Positions 7,700 through 16,451 are shown, counted from the first letter of the stretch. The stretch: DNA of 64,000 bases from an uncultured Clostridia bacterium (GCA_938046095.1 CALIXS010000007.1:1-64000), one strand, 5' to 3'. Program-made: numbers and translations. Notes: a model not told the origin generated them from the sequence alone.

Positions 7700-8704
7700 C
7701 TATTCATTTCTCAAAATATTGATATCATGCATTCCGGTACTAAGAAGCACACTGCGATTTTCTACAGAATGAAACCCGCCGTCTTTTGCTGCATCGGCAA
7801 CCTGACCTTTTATTACCCCCATCGGCATCCCCTGTAAATTAAATACCATATATCCTAAAATCATATCCCACGGTTCGGAATAATCCGCTTCAATTCCTTC
7901 ATTTAAGCACACAACTACTCCACCGGGATTTAGCGCCTTCCTCAATTTTGCAAAGAAATCTGCACCGCCTGCAATAGCGAAAAGCATAATAGATGAACAA
8001 AGAATTAAATCATATCCACTGCCAATCTCATCTTTTATAAAGTCACCGGATTTAACAGAAATGCTCTCTTGCATATTGGAAAGTTTTACAGTTTCTTCAA
8101 TAAGCGGCTGCATGTCGGGCCTATCAAAAAGGACGCCGGTACGCTTGTGTACATCCTGTATAACTGCAATTCCAAGACAACCTGCACCGCAGCCCAGATC
8201 CAATATTTTGTGAATATTTTTATACTCGGGAAGGGACCGAAGGATTTCTAACAGTTCATATTGACGTATCCCTGATTGAGCATCGCGCATCGCCTCACCA
8301 TAAGTTGCAAAATCCATAGACTGTTGTGTTTGTTCCTGCGGTTTAGGGCCTTCCTTCACTTGCTGTGCCACGTTTCCAAGGCTCATTCCTTGATTATTGC
8401 AAAAAAATGCCAGCACACTTCCCATATATGCAGGTTTTCCCTTGACCAGATATTTTGCTGTTTCCGACATATTACAAAATGTATCTCCCTTTCGCTCAAG
8501 ATAACCAAGACTGTACAAGCCTTTCAAAAGATTGAAAGTGTTGCCTTCATCCCAGTTCATTTTTTCAGATAGCTCTTTTGTGGTGACAGGCTTTTCTAAA
8601 TTAGAAAAGACATCTAATTCGATGGCACCCTGTATCAGTTGCTGATAAGCGGAGAGATACGGTAGCGCTGTAAGCTGTTCATAAATATTGGTTTTGTTAA
8701 TCAT
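7700..8704 (-). CDS. SAM-dependent O-methyltransferase-like protein
   Basis: The 334-residue protein has the two-part build of class I small-molecule O-methyltransferases. A winged-helix dimerisation domain (about residues 20-85) precedes a Rossmann SAM-binding domain with motif DLGCGAG at 169-175. An acidic residue pair ending the second strand and a glycine-rich LNPGGVVV follow. I start it at the ATG at 8704, which has AAAGGA about 9 bases upstream; an alternative start 13 codons earlier has no good ribosome site. It is the third gene after nitroreductase and flavoferredoxin genes on the same strand. The substrate is unknown; family members methylate hydroxylated or phenolic molecules. Confidence 0.8.
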   Translation of the reverse strand: MINKTNIYEQLTALPYLSAYQQLIQGAIELDVFSNLEKPVTTKELSEKMNWDEGNTFNLLKGLYSLGYLERKGDTFCNMSETAKYLVKGKPAYMGSVLAFFCNNQGMSLGNVAQQVKEGPKPQEQTQQSMDFATYGEAMRDAQSGIRQYELLEILRSLPEYKNIHKILDLGCGAGCLGIAVIQDVHKRTGVLFDRPDMQPLIEETVKLSNMQESISVKSGDFIKDEIGSGYDLILCSSIMLFAIAGGADFFAKLRKALNPGGVVVCLNEGIEADYSEPWDMILGYMVFNLQGMPMGVIKGQVADAAKDGGFHSVENRSVLLSTGMHDINILRNE

Positions 8705-8772
8705 AGTAATTATCCTTTCTTGTTCTATAATGTTTTGTGACATGATTTTTCGTTCTATCTTTAAATAAGTTC

Positions 8773-9639
8773 TTATCGATAAATGGCAGATTGTGGAGTT
8801 TCAAGCTCTGCAAAACCGTCCGAAAGTCTCTTCCTTGCAACTTCAATATATGGATGTATAACGGCTTTTGCAGGACAGTGGTGATAACACTCGGCACATA
8901 AAATACAATGCTTAGGGTCACGCACCATTTGTATTGTGTTATCAATATATGCAAACATATTGACAGGACAGGCTGCAACACATCGCTCACATTCAATGCA
9001 TTTTTCTGTATTGATTGTAACTTTCTTATATTTTCCGTGAATTTTTTCCTGGCTGAAAATACGAAACATAAGACGTTTCATAAACGGTGCATATGCAAGT
9101 TTCTTTTCTACATTGACCACAGTCATCTTGTCGTTCACAATCTTTTTTGTTATTTCTGCCGCTTGTGCAAGGATTTGATCCTCAACTTCTCCCGGCAGAT
9201 TTGGATTGATCCGTTTTTTGAACGTCGCTGTCAAAGTATGCTCCGCAGCAATCTTAACACCCATAATCGGAATATAGCCTCTGTCGCTAAGCGCTTTACC
9301 CATTTCTTCCAATGCAACACTGCTGTGCACTCCCCCATATGTCACAAGCGGAATCGCCGGAATCTGTTTTTTCTTTTCCCGAGGAAGTGCCCATATTGTC
9401 CTGAGCATATTCTGTTCACAGTGTCCGGCATATACCGGTGCACAGGGAATCAACAAATGATATTCTCCGAGATCATTAACCAATGTTTTTGTAATCGTGA
9501 AGTCCTGAAGATACTTATCGTTTTTTGTGATGTTGATCATATGACAGGAAATTCCCTTATCTTCAAGAAGGTGCATGAATTTTTGTGCCGCGATGAGTGT
9601 ATGCCCCGATGGACTAAATACAATAAAAACAACTTTCAT
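8773..9639 (-). CDS. flavodoxin/ferredoxin fusion protein (EFR1-type)
   Basis: This 288-residue cytoplasmic electron carrier joins an N-terminal flavodoxin-like domain (FMN phosphate loop at 9-14, SPSGHT) to a C-terminal 2[4Fe-4S] ferredoxin domain. The cluster ligands are Cys214/217/220/224 and Cys245/248/251/255, each in the C-x2-C-x2-C-x3-C-P pattern. Fusions of this kind are common in clostridia and probably pass electrons between ferredoxin and flavin partners. The start overlaps the end of the nitroreductase gene by 4 bases, indicating coupled translation and a joint function. The electron acceptor is plausibly the nitroreductase or the methyltransferase substrate, but this is inference. 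Confidence 0.88.
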   Translation of the reverse strand: MKVVFIVFSPSGHTLIAAQKFMHLLEDKGISCHMINITKNDKYLQDFTITKTLVNDLGEYHLLIPCAPVYAGHCEQNMLRTIWALPREKKKQIPAIPLVTYGGVHSSVALEEMGKALSDRGYIPIMGVKIAAEHTLTATFKKRINPNLPGEVEDQILAQAAEITKKIVNDKMTVVNVEKKLAYAPFMKRLMFRIFSQEKIHGKYKKVTINTEKCIECERCVAACPVNMFAYIDNTIQMVRDPKHCILCAECYHHCPAKAVIHPYIEVARKRLSDGFAELETPQSAIYR

Positions 9640-10400
9640 TGCTTATCACTTTCCTTCCGTTTATCATCAAAATAATAATGACCGCCATTTCCATACTCCC
9701 AACTTCCACCCCCTGCTCTCAATTCAAAATGTAATTTAGCAATTCCAAGATCAATCATCGCAGTTTCCGTCGGCATTGTAATAGAAGCAGTTACCTGTCC
9801 ATCCTTATATTTGAATACAAATGGGCGTAGATTTCTTGCGGTAGGCGCAAGGTAGACGGCATCCATACCTAGTCTGAACCATTCCGGCACGGGAGCTTCC
9901 GATTCCGACAAAGATTCTTTTGTTTTGTCATGCCTGTGCATACCGTATTCCATCATTCGTTCTTTCAGCGAATGGTTTTCATCCGAGTGTCCGATTGCTA
10001 TCACACAGTCTAATGTGTCGTTCGCCCCACACAATGTCGTCGCTGCTTTTTTGTCATAACTGGTTCCCACCCAGCAGGTAGAGAGACCCATGGCGGTCGC
10101 TTCAAGAATTATTTTTTCACCAAAACGACCCACTTTCTCCATACGATTAGGAAGATCTTTGCTGCCAATCATAGCAATGTAGTTCTGAACACCTACAAAT
10201 AGACCATAGCTTTTTCGAAATCCGTTAAAAAGCTCCCTCCCGCTTCCAATGACCAATTTCATGTTAAGTCCGGATTCTCTATTATACAACGCAATGTTAT
10301 CTTCAATTTGTTTCGCACACTTGGGATCAATCGGTCTATTTGTATACTTTCTGCGGGAGCATCTTTTTTTCATGGCGGAAAGGTATTCTTCGATTTTCAT
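9636..10400 (-). CDS. nitroreductase-family flavoprotein
   Basis: The 254-residue protein belongs to the FMN-dependent nitroreductase superfamily. The N-terminal RCSRRKYTNRPI segment binds the FMN phosphate in this family, and a central GLSTCWVG motif is typical. Family members reduce nitro groups, quinones or flavins with NAD(P)H or ferredoxin. It is longer than simple nitroreductases (about 200) and resembles the clostridial type in which a second half-domain completes the fold. It is the first gene of a three-gene operon with the EFR1 protein and the methyltransferase. It begins with a GAGGT ribosome site. A dyad operator at 10456-10475 overlaps its probable promoter. Confidence 0.83.
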   Translation of the reverse strand: MKIEEYLSAMKKRCSRRKYTNRPIDPKCAKQIEDNIALYNRESGLNMKLVIGSGRELFNGFRKSYGLFVGVQNYIAMIGSKDLPNRMEKVGRFGEKIILEATAMGLSTCWVGTSYDKKAATTLCGANDTLDCVIAIGHSDENHSLKERMMEYGMHRHDKTKESLSESEAPVPEWFRLGMDAVYLAPTARNLRPFVFKYKDGQVTASITMPTETAMIDLGIAKLHFELRAGGGSWEYGNGGHYYFDDKRKESDKQ

Positions 10401-10455
10401 TTTTACCTCTTTTCACGCAAAAACCTTGAAAACTTATTTTGTTTAATATATAACT

Positions 10456-10475
10456 AAGTTAGACATATCTAACTT
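10456..10475. promoter_or_regulatory. 20-base palindromic operator upstream of the nitroreductase operon
   Basis: AAGTTAGACATATCTAACTT has perfect 8-base arms around CATA. A related dyad, GTTAG-N6-CTAAC with the same ACAT core, lies upstream of feoA at 25123-25138. On the minus strand the site is followed within about 10 bases by a TATATT -10 element, so binding would block transcription. It resembles the GTTAG/CTAAC halves of DtxR-family metal-repressor boxes, but with a wider spacer. It could also be bound by the divergent AraC protein. Confidence 0.6.
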
Positions 10476-10574
10476 ATGTTTTATTTTACTTATTCACGTC
10501 TTTAACGTCAATGAAAAAACGTAATGATTAGCTGTTAGCATAAACTATTTATCGAATGGAGAAAATGTGATTTT

Positions 10575-11561
10575 ATGAGCAGACAATTAGAAAAAATGTA
10601 CAGAGATATTTTTGCAGGCAGGGGTGTTATTCCATGTGAACCCGTACCGGGATTTAATCCGAACGGCGAATTTTATAAAATGAATCCGGAACTTGGTAAA
10701 GGACACTGCTGGGTATATCAATGCAACCCATACGTGACTATCACCATTATGAATCAGATTCACTATGAAGATACCTGTTGTGCTTTTAATCAACCGGAAT
10801 ATATTTGTGTCGGTTATTTCTACTCCGTTTCCGGTGAAATACTGACGCCTTACCGCCGTTTGACATCCGGAGCAATTCAGGCGTATGTAGGGAAAAAAAG
10901 TGAATATCGTATGATACTTCACAAACAAATTCCTATCAATAGTGTAAGCATTACCTTTATGCCCGAATATTACAAAAAATATTTAAGTGAACAATATCCT
11001 GACATTTATGAAAATCCTTCAGAAGCATTCATGCAGATAGACGGCTGTCCTGATTTTCCCGAACTGGTCATGGTTTTTAATCAAATCAAAAGCTATGTGG
11101 GAGACGGTATATCTGCAAAACTGTTTTATGAAAGCAAAGTGAATGAAGCACTTTCCATAATTTTCGAAAAAGCAAAGAACCGGAATAGGGAACGTATTAG
11201 ACATAGATTTTTAATACTCAATGATGATTTGGATGCCGTCGTATCTGTGGCTAATTATATTAACGACCATTACGCTGCGGATATTAGGATCGATTTTCTT
11301 GCACAAATTGCATGCATGAGTAAAGCTAAGCTAAAATACATATTCAAGGATGTATATCATATGAGTATTCAACAATATATTGTTACACGCCGTATTACAC
11401 ATGCCGAACATCTCCTTAGAGATACAGTGCTTCCGGTATCTCAAATTGCCGAAATGGTCGGTTACAAATATATAAGCAGTCTATCCGATATGTTCAGACA
11501 GCATACAGGAATGAAGCCTACCGAATATAGAAAAAAAATGCAGATGACAGTAAATGATTGA
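10575..11561 (+). CDS. AraC-family transcriptional regulator
   Basis: The 328-residue protein has an N-terminal ligand-binding region of about 210 residues and a C-terminal AraC double helix-turn-helix (about 225-322). The second HTH carries the conserved VSQIAEMVGY and F-R-Q-H-T-G-M-K-P-x-E-Y-R pattern. The N-terminal part is the long form seen in clostridial AraC proteins and contains no cupin motif I can assign. It is divergent from the nitroreductase operon with a 174-base shared region, so it most likely regulates that operon. The start ATG has a weak GGAGA site about 13 bases upstream. Confidence 0.87.
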   Translation: MSRQLEKMYRDIFAGRGVIPCEPVPGFNPNGEFYKMNPELGKGHCWVYQCNPYVTITIMNQIHYEDTCCAFNQPEYICVGYFYSVSGEILTPYRRLTSGAIQAYVGKKSEYRMILHKQIPINSVSITFMPEYYKKYLSEQYPDIYENPSEAFMQIDGCPDFPELVMVFNQIKSYVGDGISAKLFYESKVNEALSIIFEKAKNRNRERIRHRFLILNDDLDAVVSVANYINDHYAADIRIDFLAQIACMSKAKLKYIFKDVYHMSIQQYIVTRRITHAEHLLRDTVLPVSQIAEMVGYKYISSLSDMFRQHTGMKPTEYRKKMQMTVND

Positions 11562-11601
11562 TTAAGTTATTCCGTAATATGAGTAATCAAAGATAACAGA
11601 A

Positions 11602-11908
11602 ATTGGAAAAGGGTACTGTCCTCCCCTTATCCAAGGAGCAGAAACTATTGAAAATGTAAAGGTGATTTTTGTTGGATCATCCAACCGGGTTAAAACCTTT
11701 GCTCCACCTGTTCTATCGTTTTTAAGAACGATTAGATTTGAGCGAAAAGCCAATCATTCCGTTTTGTACGCATGGCGGAGGCGGTTTTGGGAGAATGATT
11801 GAAAGTTATAAAAAGAATGCAAAAATTCAATTATAAAGACGGAGTAGCGGTAAAAGGAGATTACGGCTTTGATGAACTTAAAACATGGTTAGATAGTAAT
11901 TTGTACAT
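11602..11908 (+). pseudogene. decayed flavodoxin gene
   Basis: Three reading phases in sequence encode pieces of one flavodoxin. The first (from 11602) contains VKVIFVGSSNRVKTFAPPV, like the loop and helix before the second FMN contact. After a shift near 11753, the piece IIPFCTHGGGGFGRMIES matches the strongly conserved flavodoxin segment. After a second shift, VAVKGDYGFDELKTWLDSNL matches the C-terminus. The N-terminal phosphate-binding loop is missing. At least two frameshifts mean no functional product. It follows the AraC gene directly and may once have been regulated by it. Confidence 0.75.
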
Positions 11909-12055
11909 CCCCATTTGTCTAATTTAATATAGTAATTTGAGAAATAGTAAATCAAATAGGTTTTCTGTTTTATATTGCTAAAAAATGGAAAGAAAACCAA
12001 AGGAAAAGCGTCGATAAATCCAAAAAGGTACTTGATAAAACGCTCTCTGTCGGAT

Positions 12056-12135
12056 TCGCTGCGACACCGCTTTGTTTTTAGCTCTGTCGCATGCGACACT
12101 CCTTCTTTTTGCCGTGTGTCGCGGTGGTTTCAAAT
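12056..12135 (+). repeat. dispersed intergenic repeat, copy B
   Basis: This copy matches copy A in the same orientation. It has CTGCGACACC, the palindrome TGTCGCATGCGACA (12085-12098), CTCCTTCTTTTTGCC, then TGTCGCGGTGGTTT. Copies A and B bracket the 5-kb module with the methyltransferase operon and two decayed genes. The rest of 12136-12254, between AraC and pyrB, is rich in short CTGCGAC/GCCGG-like pieces but has no gene. Confidence 0.8.
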
Positions 12136-12254
12136 TGCGCTGAGCTCAGGTGGCACCGGGGAATTCACTACGACGCCGGATACGCTGCGACTCATGGGTT
12201 GCCGCCTCGCACACCTTTTGCTCATGGCTCTCCGCCTGTCCGCACGGCTTATGC

Positions 12255-13343
12255 TTACTTCTGTTTTGCTTCCTGTTCACAATAGGCACAGCGACACACA
12301 CCGCCCTCCGTCTTGAAAAGCGGCTTGAGTTCCTGCTCTCTCGTAATGATGCACTTAGGGTTTATGCAATGCCTGCCGGGCATCGGTACGCCGATATCCG
12401 CTTTGTTGACCTCGCGCACAGGATCCTCGACGGCGGAGGCGAGAAGCTTCAGTATCAACGCCATCCTCATGTACTTGCCGTTCAAAGCCTGTTCAAAATA
12501 GACGGCGCGCGGATCATCGTCGACATCAATGCTTATCTCATTGACCCTTGGAAGCGGGTGGAGCACGTACATATTTGCGCGAGCGAGCGTCATTTTCGCG
12601 GCGGTCAGGCAATAGCTGTACTTGAGGCGCTCATATTGAGCTTTGTCATCAAAGCGTTCCTGTTGAATTCTCGTCATATAAAGTATATCGAGTGACGGAA
12701 GATAATCCTCGAGCGATGATGTCTCGGTGTACGGCATATTATGCTTTTCGATTATGTCTTTTCTGATATAACCAGGCAGCCTCAGCTCGTCCGGCGAGAT
12801 TAGCACGAGCTTTACGCCGTCATACCTCGACAGTGCGCTTATCAAGGAATGCACGGTTCTGCCGTATTTGAGATCGCCACAGAAGCCGACGGTCAGACCG
12901 CAAAAGCCGCCACGCTTTCTGTATATGGTCAAAAGGTCGGCTAAGGTCTGCGTCGGATGGCAGTGACTGCCGTCCCCGGCATTAATGACCGGGACAGTCG
13001 CATTGACGGAAGCCACGAGCGGTGCTCCCTCAAGCGGGTGACGCATAGCTATTATATCGGAATAGCAATCTACTATCCTCGCCGTATCGGCTACACTTTC
13101 GCCCTTGCTGACGGAAGCGCCCGATGCTTCGGAAAAACCGATGACGGCACCTCCCAGCTCGAGCATGGCCGCCTCGAAGGAAAGTCTCGTTCTCGTAGAA
13201 GGCTCGTAAAACAGCGTTGCAAGAGTCTTGCCGCGGCACTGCTGCGAATATTCGTCGTGATTTTCTATGATATCACATGCTGTTCTCATGAGTTCATCGA
13301 GCTCCGCGGCCGTAAAATCGGTTATATCCATAAGGCTTCTCAT
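12255..13343 (-). CDS. pyrB: aspartate carbamoyltransferase with C-terminal zinc tail
   Basis: PyrB joins carbamoyl phosphate and aspartate in the second step of pyrimidine synthesis. Residues 1 to about 305 are a complete catalytic chain with STRT (49-52), HPTQ and HPLPR motifs. Bacterial PyrB chains are usually about 300-310 residues; this one has 362. The extra tail contains Cys326-x4-Cys331 and Cys350-x-Cys352-x2-Cys355, the layout of the zinc domain of the regulatory subunit PyrI (Cys109/114/138/141 in E. coli). The nucleotide-binding allosteric domain of PyrI is absent, and no pyrI gene is in this operon. It is the last gene of carB-pyrKDFE-pyrB. Confidence 0.93.
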   Translation of the reverse strand: MRSLMDITDFTAAELDELMRTACDIIENHDEYSQQCRGKTLATLFYEPSTRTRLSFEAAMLELGGAVIGFSEASGASVSKGESVADTARIVDCYSDIIAMRHPLEGAPLVASVNATVPVINAGDGSHCHPTQTLADLLTIYRKRGGFCGLTVGFCGDLKYGRTVHSLISALSRYDGVKLVLISPDELRLPGYIRKDIIEKHNMPYTETSSLEDYLPSLDILYMTRIQQERFDDKAQYERLKYSYCLTAAKMTLARANMYVLHPLPRVNEISIDVDDDPRAVYFEQALNGKYMRMALILKLLASAVEDPVREVNKADIGVPMPGRHCINPKCIITREQELKPLFKTEGGVCRCAYCEQEAKQK

Positions 13344-13470
13344 TACTATGCATCCTCCTGTTCAGCAATACTGCAAGTCGGCGCAGCCCGGGCAGAAAGC
13401 TGCCGCGGCGGGTCGTCAGTACTTCGGATCAAAAGCGACTGCGGGATCGGCAGCGGCTTTGCCGTTCATT

Positions 13471-14112
13471 TCATACTATCCACGATTCGTCGGACGGATC
13501 GTTTCTGAACGATATGAGCCTGGCCTTATCCTCCGGCTTTATGTAGCCTTCCTCCGCGGCAATATCGGCGAGGGTGTCGAGGTTGCTCAGTGAGTGATTT
13601 GTCAGACCGGCCGCCGAGAGGCGGTCAAGGCCCTTCTGCATTCCGTAGGTGAATATGCTGACAATACCAAGCACCTCCGCGCTCGCTTCACGCAAAGTCT
13701 CGGCCGCATCTATCACACTTCCTGCCGTCGAAATCAGATCCTCCACGACTACGACCTTCACGCCCTTTTCGAACCTGCCTTCTATTCTGTTCCGCCGACC
13801 GTGATCTTTGCTGCCTGAGCGCACATATCCCATAGGCAGGTTCATCAGGTGAGCCGTTATAGCGGCATGTGCGATGCCTGCCGTCGCCGTTCCCATCAAT
13901 AACTCGGCGTCGGGGTAATTCTCCTCTATCGTCGCCTTTAGAGCCTGTTCGATATTGTCTCTCACCGCAGGCGACGTCAATGTAAGCCTGTTATCGCAGT
14001 ATATCGGGCTTTTGATACCGCTCGCCCATGTAAAAGGCTCATCGGGTCTCAGAAACACTGCTCCTATCGAGAGCAATTCCTTAGCTATCGTCGTTTTAAT
14101 ATCAGCTGACAT
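13471..14112 (-). CDS. pyrE: orotate phosphoribosyltransferase
   Basis: PyrE makes orotidine 5'-phosphate from orotate and PRPP. The 213-residue chain has the PRPP-binding loop VVVVEDLISTAGS at about 120-132 and the basic flexible loop around KDHGRRNRIEG near 103-112 that closes over the active site. The start lies 3 bases after the pyrF stop, so the two last steps of UMP synthesis are encoded together. A 127-base gap, in which I see no gene, separates it from pyrB. Confidence 0.95.
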   Translation of the reverse strand: MSADIKTTIAKELLSIGAVFLRPDEPFTWASGIKSPIYCDNRLTLTSPAVRDNIEQALKATIEENYPDAELLMGTATAGIAHAAITAHLMNLPMGYVRSGSKDHGRRNRIEGRFEKGVKVVVVEDLISTAGSVIDAAETLREASAEVLGIVSIFTYGMQKGLDRLSAAGLTNHSLSNLDTLADIAAEEGYIKPEDKARLISFRNDPSDESWIV

Positions 14113-14114
14113 CG

Positions 14115-14816
14115 TTACCTCCCTATGAATTCATTTACACATCTTTCATATGCTGCGACGGGGTCTGCGGCCTGCGTTATCGAACGGCCGACGACTATAT
14201 AATCCGAACCCGCAAGACGAGCCTTCTCCGGCGTCATTACCCGCTTCTGATCGCCCCTGTCGTCGTCCTCGAACCTGACTCCCGGCGTTACTGTAAGAAA
14301 ATCCGCACCGCATTCCCCGTGTACGGCAGCCGCCTCGTGAGGTGAACAAACGACACCGTCGAGACCGCACGCAGCAGCGTTTCGGGCATAACTCATCACG
14401 ACCTCGTCCATCGGTCTGTCTATCAAAAGCTCGTCTCTCAGCGTATCCCCGTCTGTTGAAGTCAGCTGCGTGACGGCGATGAGCATAGGACGTGTGCCGT
14501 CAGGTCTCGTCAGGCCGTCGAGCGCGGCGCACATCATCGCGCTCCCACCGGCTGCGTGCAGGTTGACTATGTCCGTATCGAGCTGGGACAAAACAGACAT
14601 TGTCCTTTTTATCGTGTTCGGTATATCGTGGACCTTCACGTCGAGAAATATTTTGTTTCCGTTTGCCTTAAGCCTCCTGACTATGTCCGGGCCGCAGGCG
14701 TAAAACAGCTCCATACCGATCTTCACGAACGGTCTGCGGGAGCCGAATTTCGAGAGGAATCCAAATACCTCATCCTCACCCGGGAAATCGCAGGCTATGA
14801 TAACATTCTTACTCAT
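14115..14816 (-). CDS. pyrF: orotidine 5'-phosphate decarboxylase
   Basis: PyrF decarboxylates OMP to UMP, the last step of de novo pyrimidine synthesis. The 233-residue TIM barrel has the catalytic Asp59-x-Lys61-x2-Asp64 array in the motif FLDVKVHDIPNT, and the phosphate-binding GSDYIVVGRSIT segment near the C-terminus. The length is typical. The start overlaps the pyrD stop by 8 bases, so translation is coupled within the operon. Confidence 0.95.
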   Translation of the reverse strand: MSKNVIIACDFPGEDEVFGFLSKFGSRRPFVKIGMELFYACGPDIVRRLKANGNKIFLDVKVHDIPNTIKRTMSVLSQLDTDIVNLHAAGGSAMMCAALDGLTRPDGTRPMLIAVTQLTSTDGDTLRDELLIDRPMDEVVMSYARNAAACGLDGVVCSPHEAAAVHGECGADFLTVTPGVRFEDDDRGDQKRVMTPEKARLAGSDYIVVGRSITQAADPVAAYERCVNEFIGR

Positions 14817-15726
14817 TTTGCTTATCTCCGATTATATCAGCTATGTTCTCTATTCCGTATCTGTCGAGCACACCCGGCAATTCTTCTATTATGTCGCGGC
14901 AGACGAACGGATCGACGAGATTGGCAGCTCCGATCTCCACGGCCGCTGCGCCCGCCATCATCATTTCCACGACATTCTCGGCACATGATACACCCCCGCA
15001 CCCGACAACGGGTATACTGAGGGCATGCGATACCTGATATACCATGCGCAGCGCGAGCGGCAGCAGCATCGGCCCGGAACATCCCCCGAATGTATTCGCT
15101 ATTACGGGCTTTCCCGTCTTTAAATCTATCCTCATACCGAGCAAAGTATTGATGAGACTTACAGCATCCGCTCCCGCCTCCTCGCATGCAAGGGCTATTT
15201 CGGTGATGTCCGCTACATTTGGCGAAAGCTTCATTATTACAGGCTTATCCGTCACTCCCCTGACAGCACGCGTAACCTCCGACGCAGCTTTGGGATTCGT
15301 GCCGAACATCATCCCTCCGCCGTGTATGTTCGGGCAGCTTATGTTTACCTCGAGCCAGCCGACCTGCCTCTCCCTGCTTAAACGCTCGCAGGTGTACGCA
15401 TAATCATCAACAGAAAAGCCGCTGATATTCGCCATCACAAGCTTATCAAAACATAGCGCAAGCTTCGGCAGTTCTTCCGATATGACCTTGTCCACGCCCG
15501 GGTTTTGAAGGCCTACGGCATTTATCATACCCGCCGGGCACTCAGCTATGCGCGGTACAGGGTTCCCGAAACGCTCTTCACGTGTCGTGCCCTTGAAGGA
15601 AAACGTACCGAGGATGTTTATGTCGTAAAGCTCTGCGAATTCGTATCCGTAACCGAAAGTACCGCTTGCCGGTATTACCGGATTGTCAAGTCTGATACCG
15701 CAAAGCTCCGTTTCTAATCTTCCCAC
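14809..15726 (-). CDS. pyrD: dihydroorotate dehydrogenase, class 1B catalytic subunit
   Basis: PyrD oxidises dihydroorotate to orotate on FMN. The 305-residue barrel has the active-site segment VNISCPN with catalytic Cys131, which marks class 1. The GTG start at 15726 is supported by AAGGAGGAG five bases upstream and overlaps the end of pyrK. The adjacent pyrK makes this the NAD-linked 1B heterotetramer, which suits an anaerobe because it does not need quinone or fumarate. Confidence 0.95.
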   Translation of the reverse strand: MGRLETELCGIRLDNPVIPASGTFGYGYEFAELYDINILGTFSFKGTTREERFGNPVPRIAECPAGMINAVGLQNPGVDKVISEELPKLALCFDKLVMANISGFSVDDYAYTCERLSRERQVGWLEVNISCPNIHGGGMMFGTNPKAASEVTRAVRGVTDKPVIMKLSPNVADITEIALACEEAGADAVSLINTLLGMRIDLKTGKPVIANTFGGCSGPMLLPLALRMVYQVSHALSIPVVGCGGVSCAENVVEMMMAGAAAVEIGAANLVDPFVCRDIIEELPGVLDRYGIENIADIIGDKQNE

Positions 15727-16451
15727 AGTATCTCCTCCTTATCGAGTACAGGCCCGTCCCTGCAAATGCGCTTATAACCCGTCACCGTTTTACACGAGCA
15801 GCCCATGCATGCCCCGAAGCCGCATCCCATACGCTCCTCGAACGAAAATTCACCGCCCGTCACCGTCTTTTTGTATACCGCCCTGAGCATCGGTTCAGGA
15901 CCGCACGCGTATACGAAAGTATATCCGTCCAGAGGCACTGCGTCGGTAACAAACCCCTTTACGCCCTCAGAGCCGTCCACCGTAGTTACCGTAACCGCGC
16001 ATCCGAGCGTCTTGAACTCATCGACATAAAACACTTCTGCGGAGGTGTTGCTACCGAGTATAACGGACGGCTTCGCTCCCGCATTGATCAGGCGCTTTGC
16101 GAGCATATACATCGGCGCTGCACCTACACCGCCACCTATCAGAAGCGGCGAGCTGCCGGATTTACTTATATCAAAACCGTTGCCGAGTCCGCTGAGCACA
16201 TCGAGCAACGTTCCCGGCGCAAGCGTTGCCATGTAGCGAGTACCGCCTCCGAGCACCTTGTATATTATTGTCAAACCCGAGTCGTCGGCGTCGCAAACGG
16301 ATATCGGTCTGCGCAGAAACCTGCCCTGAAGCCTTATGTTCACAAAGCTCCCCGGCCTCATCGCCTCGGATGCGTCACCGACAAGAATCATACGATAAAT
16401 GCCGGACGCTATTTTTTTGTTCTCCCGTATCGTCAGGCAGCTCTGCTTCAC
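15714..16451 (-). CDS. pyrK: dihydroorotate dehydrogenase electron-transfer subunit
   Basis: PyrK carries electrons from PyrD to NAD through FAD and a [2Fe-2S] cluster. The 245-residue chain has the flavin-binding RPISVCD motif, a GGGVGAAP nucleotide-binding loop and cluster ligands Cys210, Cys215, Cys218 and Cys230. I chose the GTG at 16451 because AAGGAGG lies five bases upstream. A longer frame begins at an ATG (16469) but has no comparable ribosome site. The start sits 11 bases past the first base of the carB stop codon region, so the genes are tightly packed. Confidence 0.92.
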   Translation of the reverse strand: MKQSCLTIRENKKIASGIYRMILVGDASEAMRPGSFVNIRLQGRFLRRPISVCDADDSGLTIIYKVLGGGTRYMATLAPGTLLDVLSGLGNGFDISKSGSSPLLIGGGVGAAPMYMLAKRLINAGAKPSVILGSNTSAEVFYVDEFKTLGCAVTVTTVDGSEGVKGFVTDAVPLDGYTFVYACGPEPMLRAVYKKTVTGGEFSFEERMGCGFGACMGCSCKTVTGYKRICRDGPVLDKEEILWED

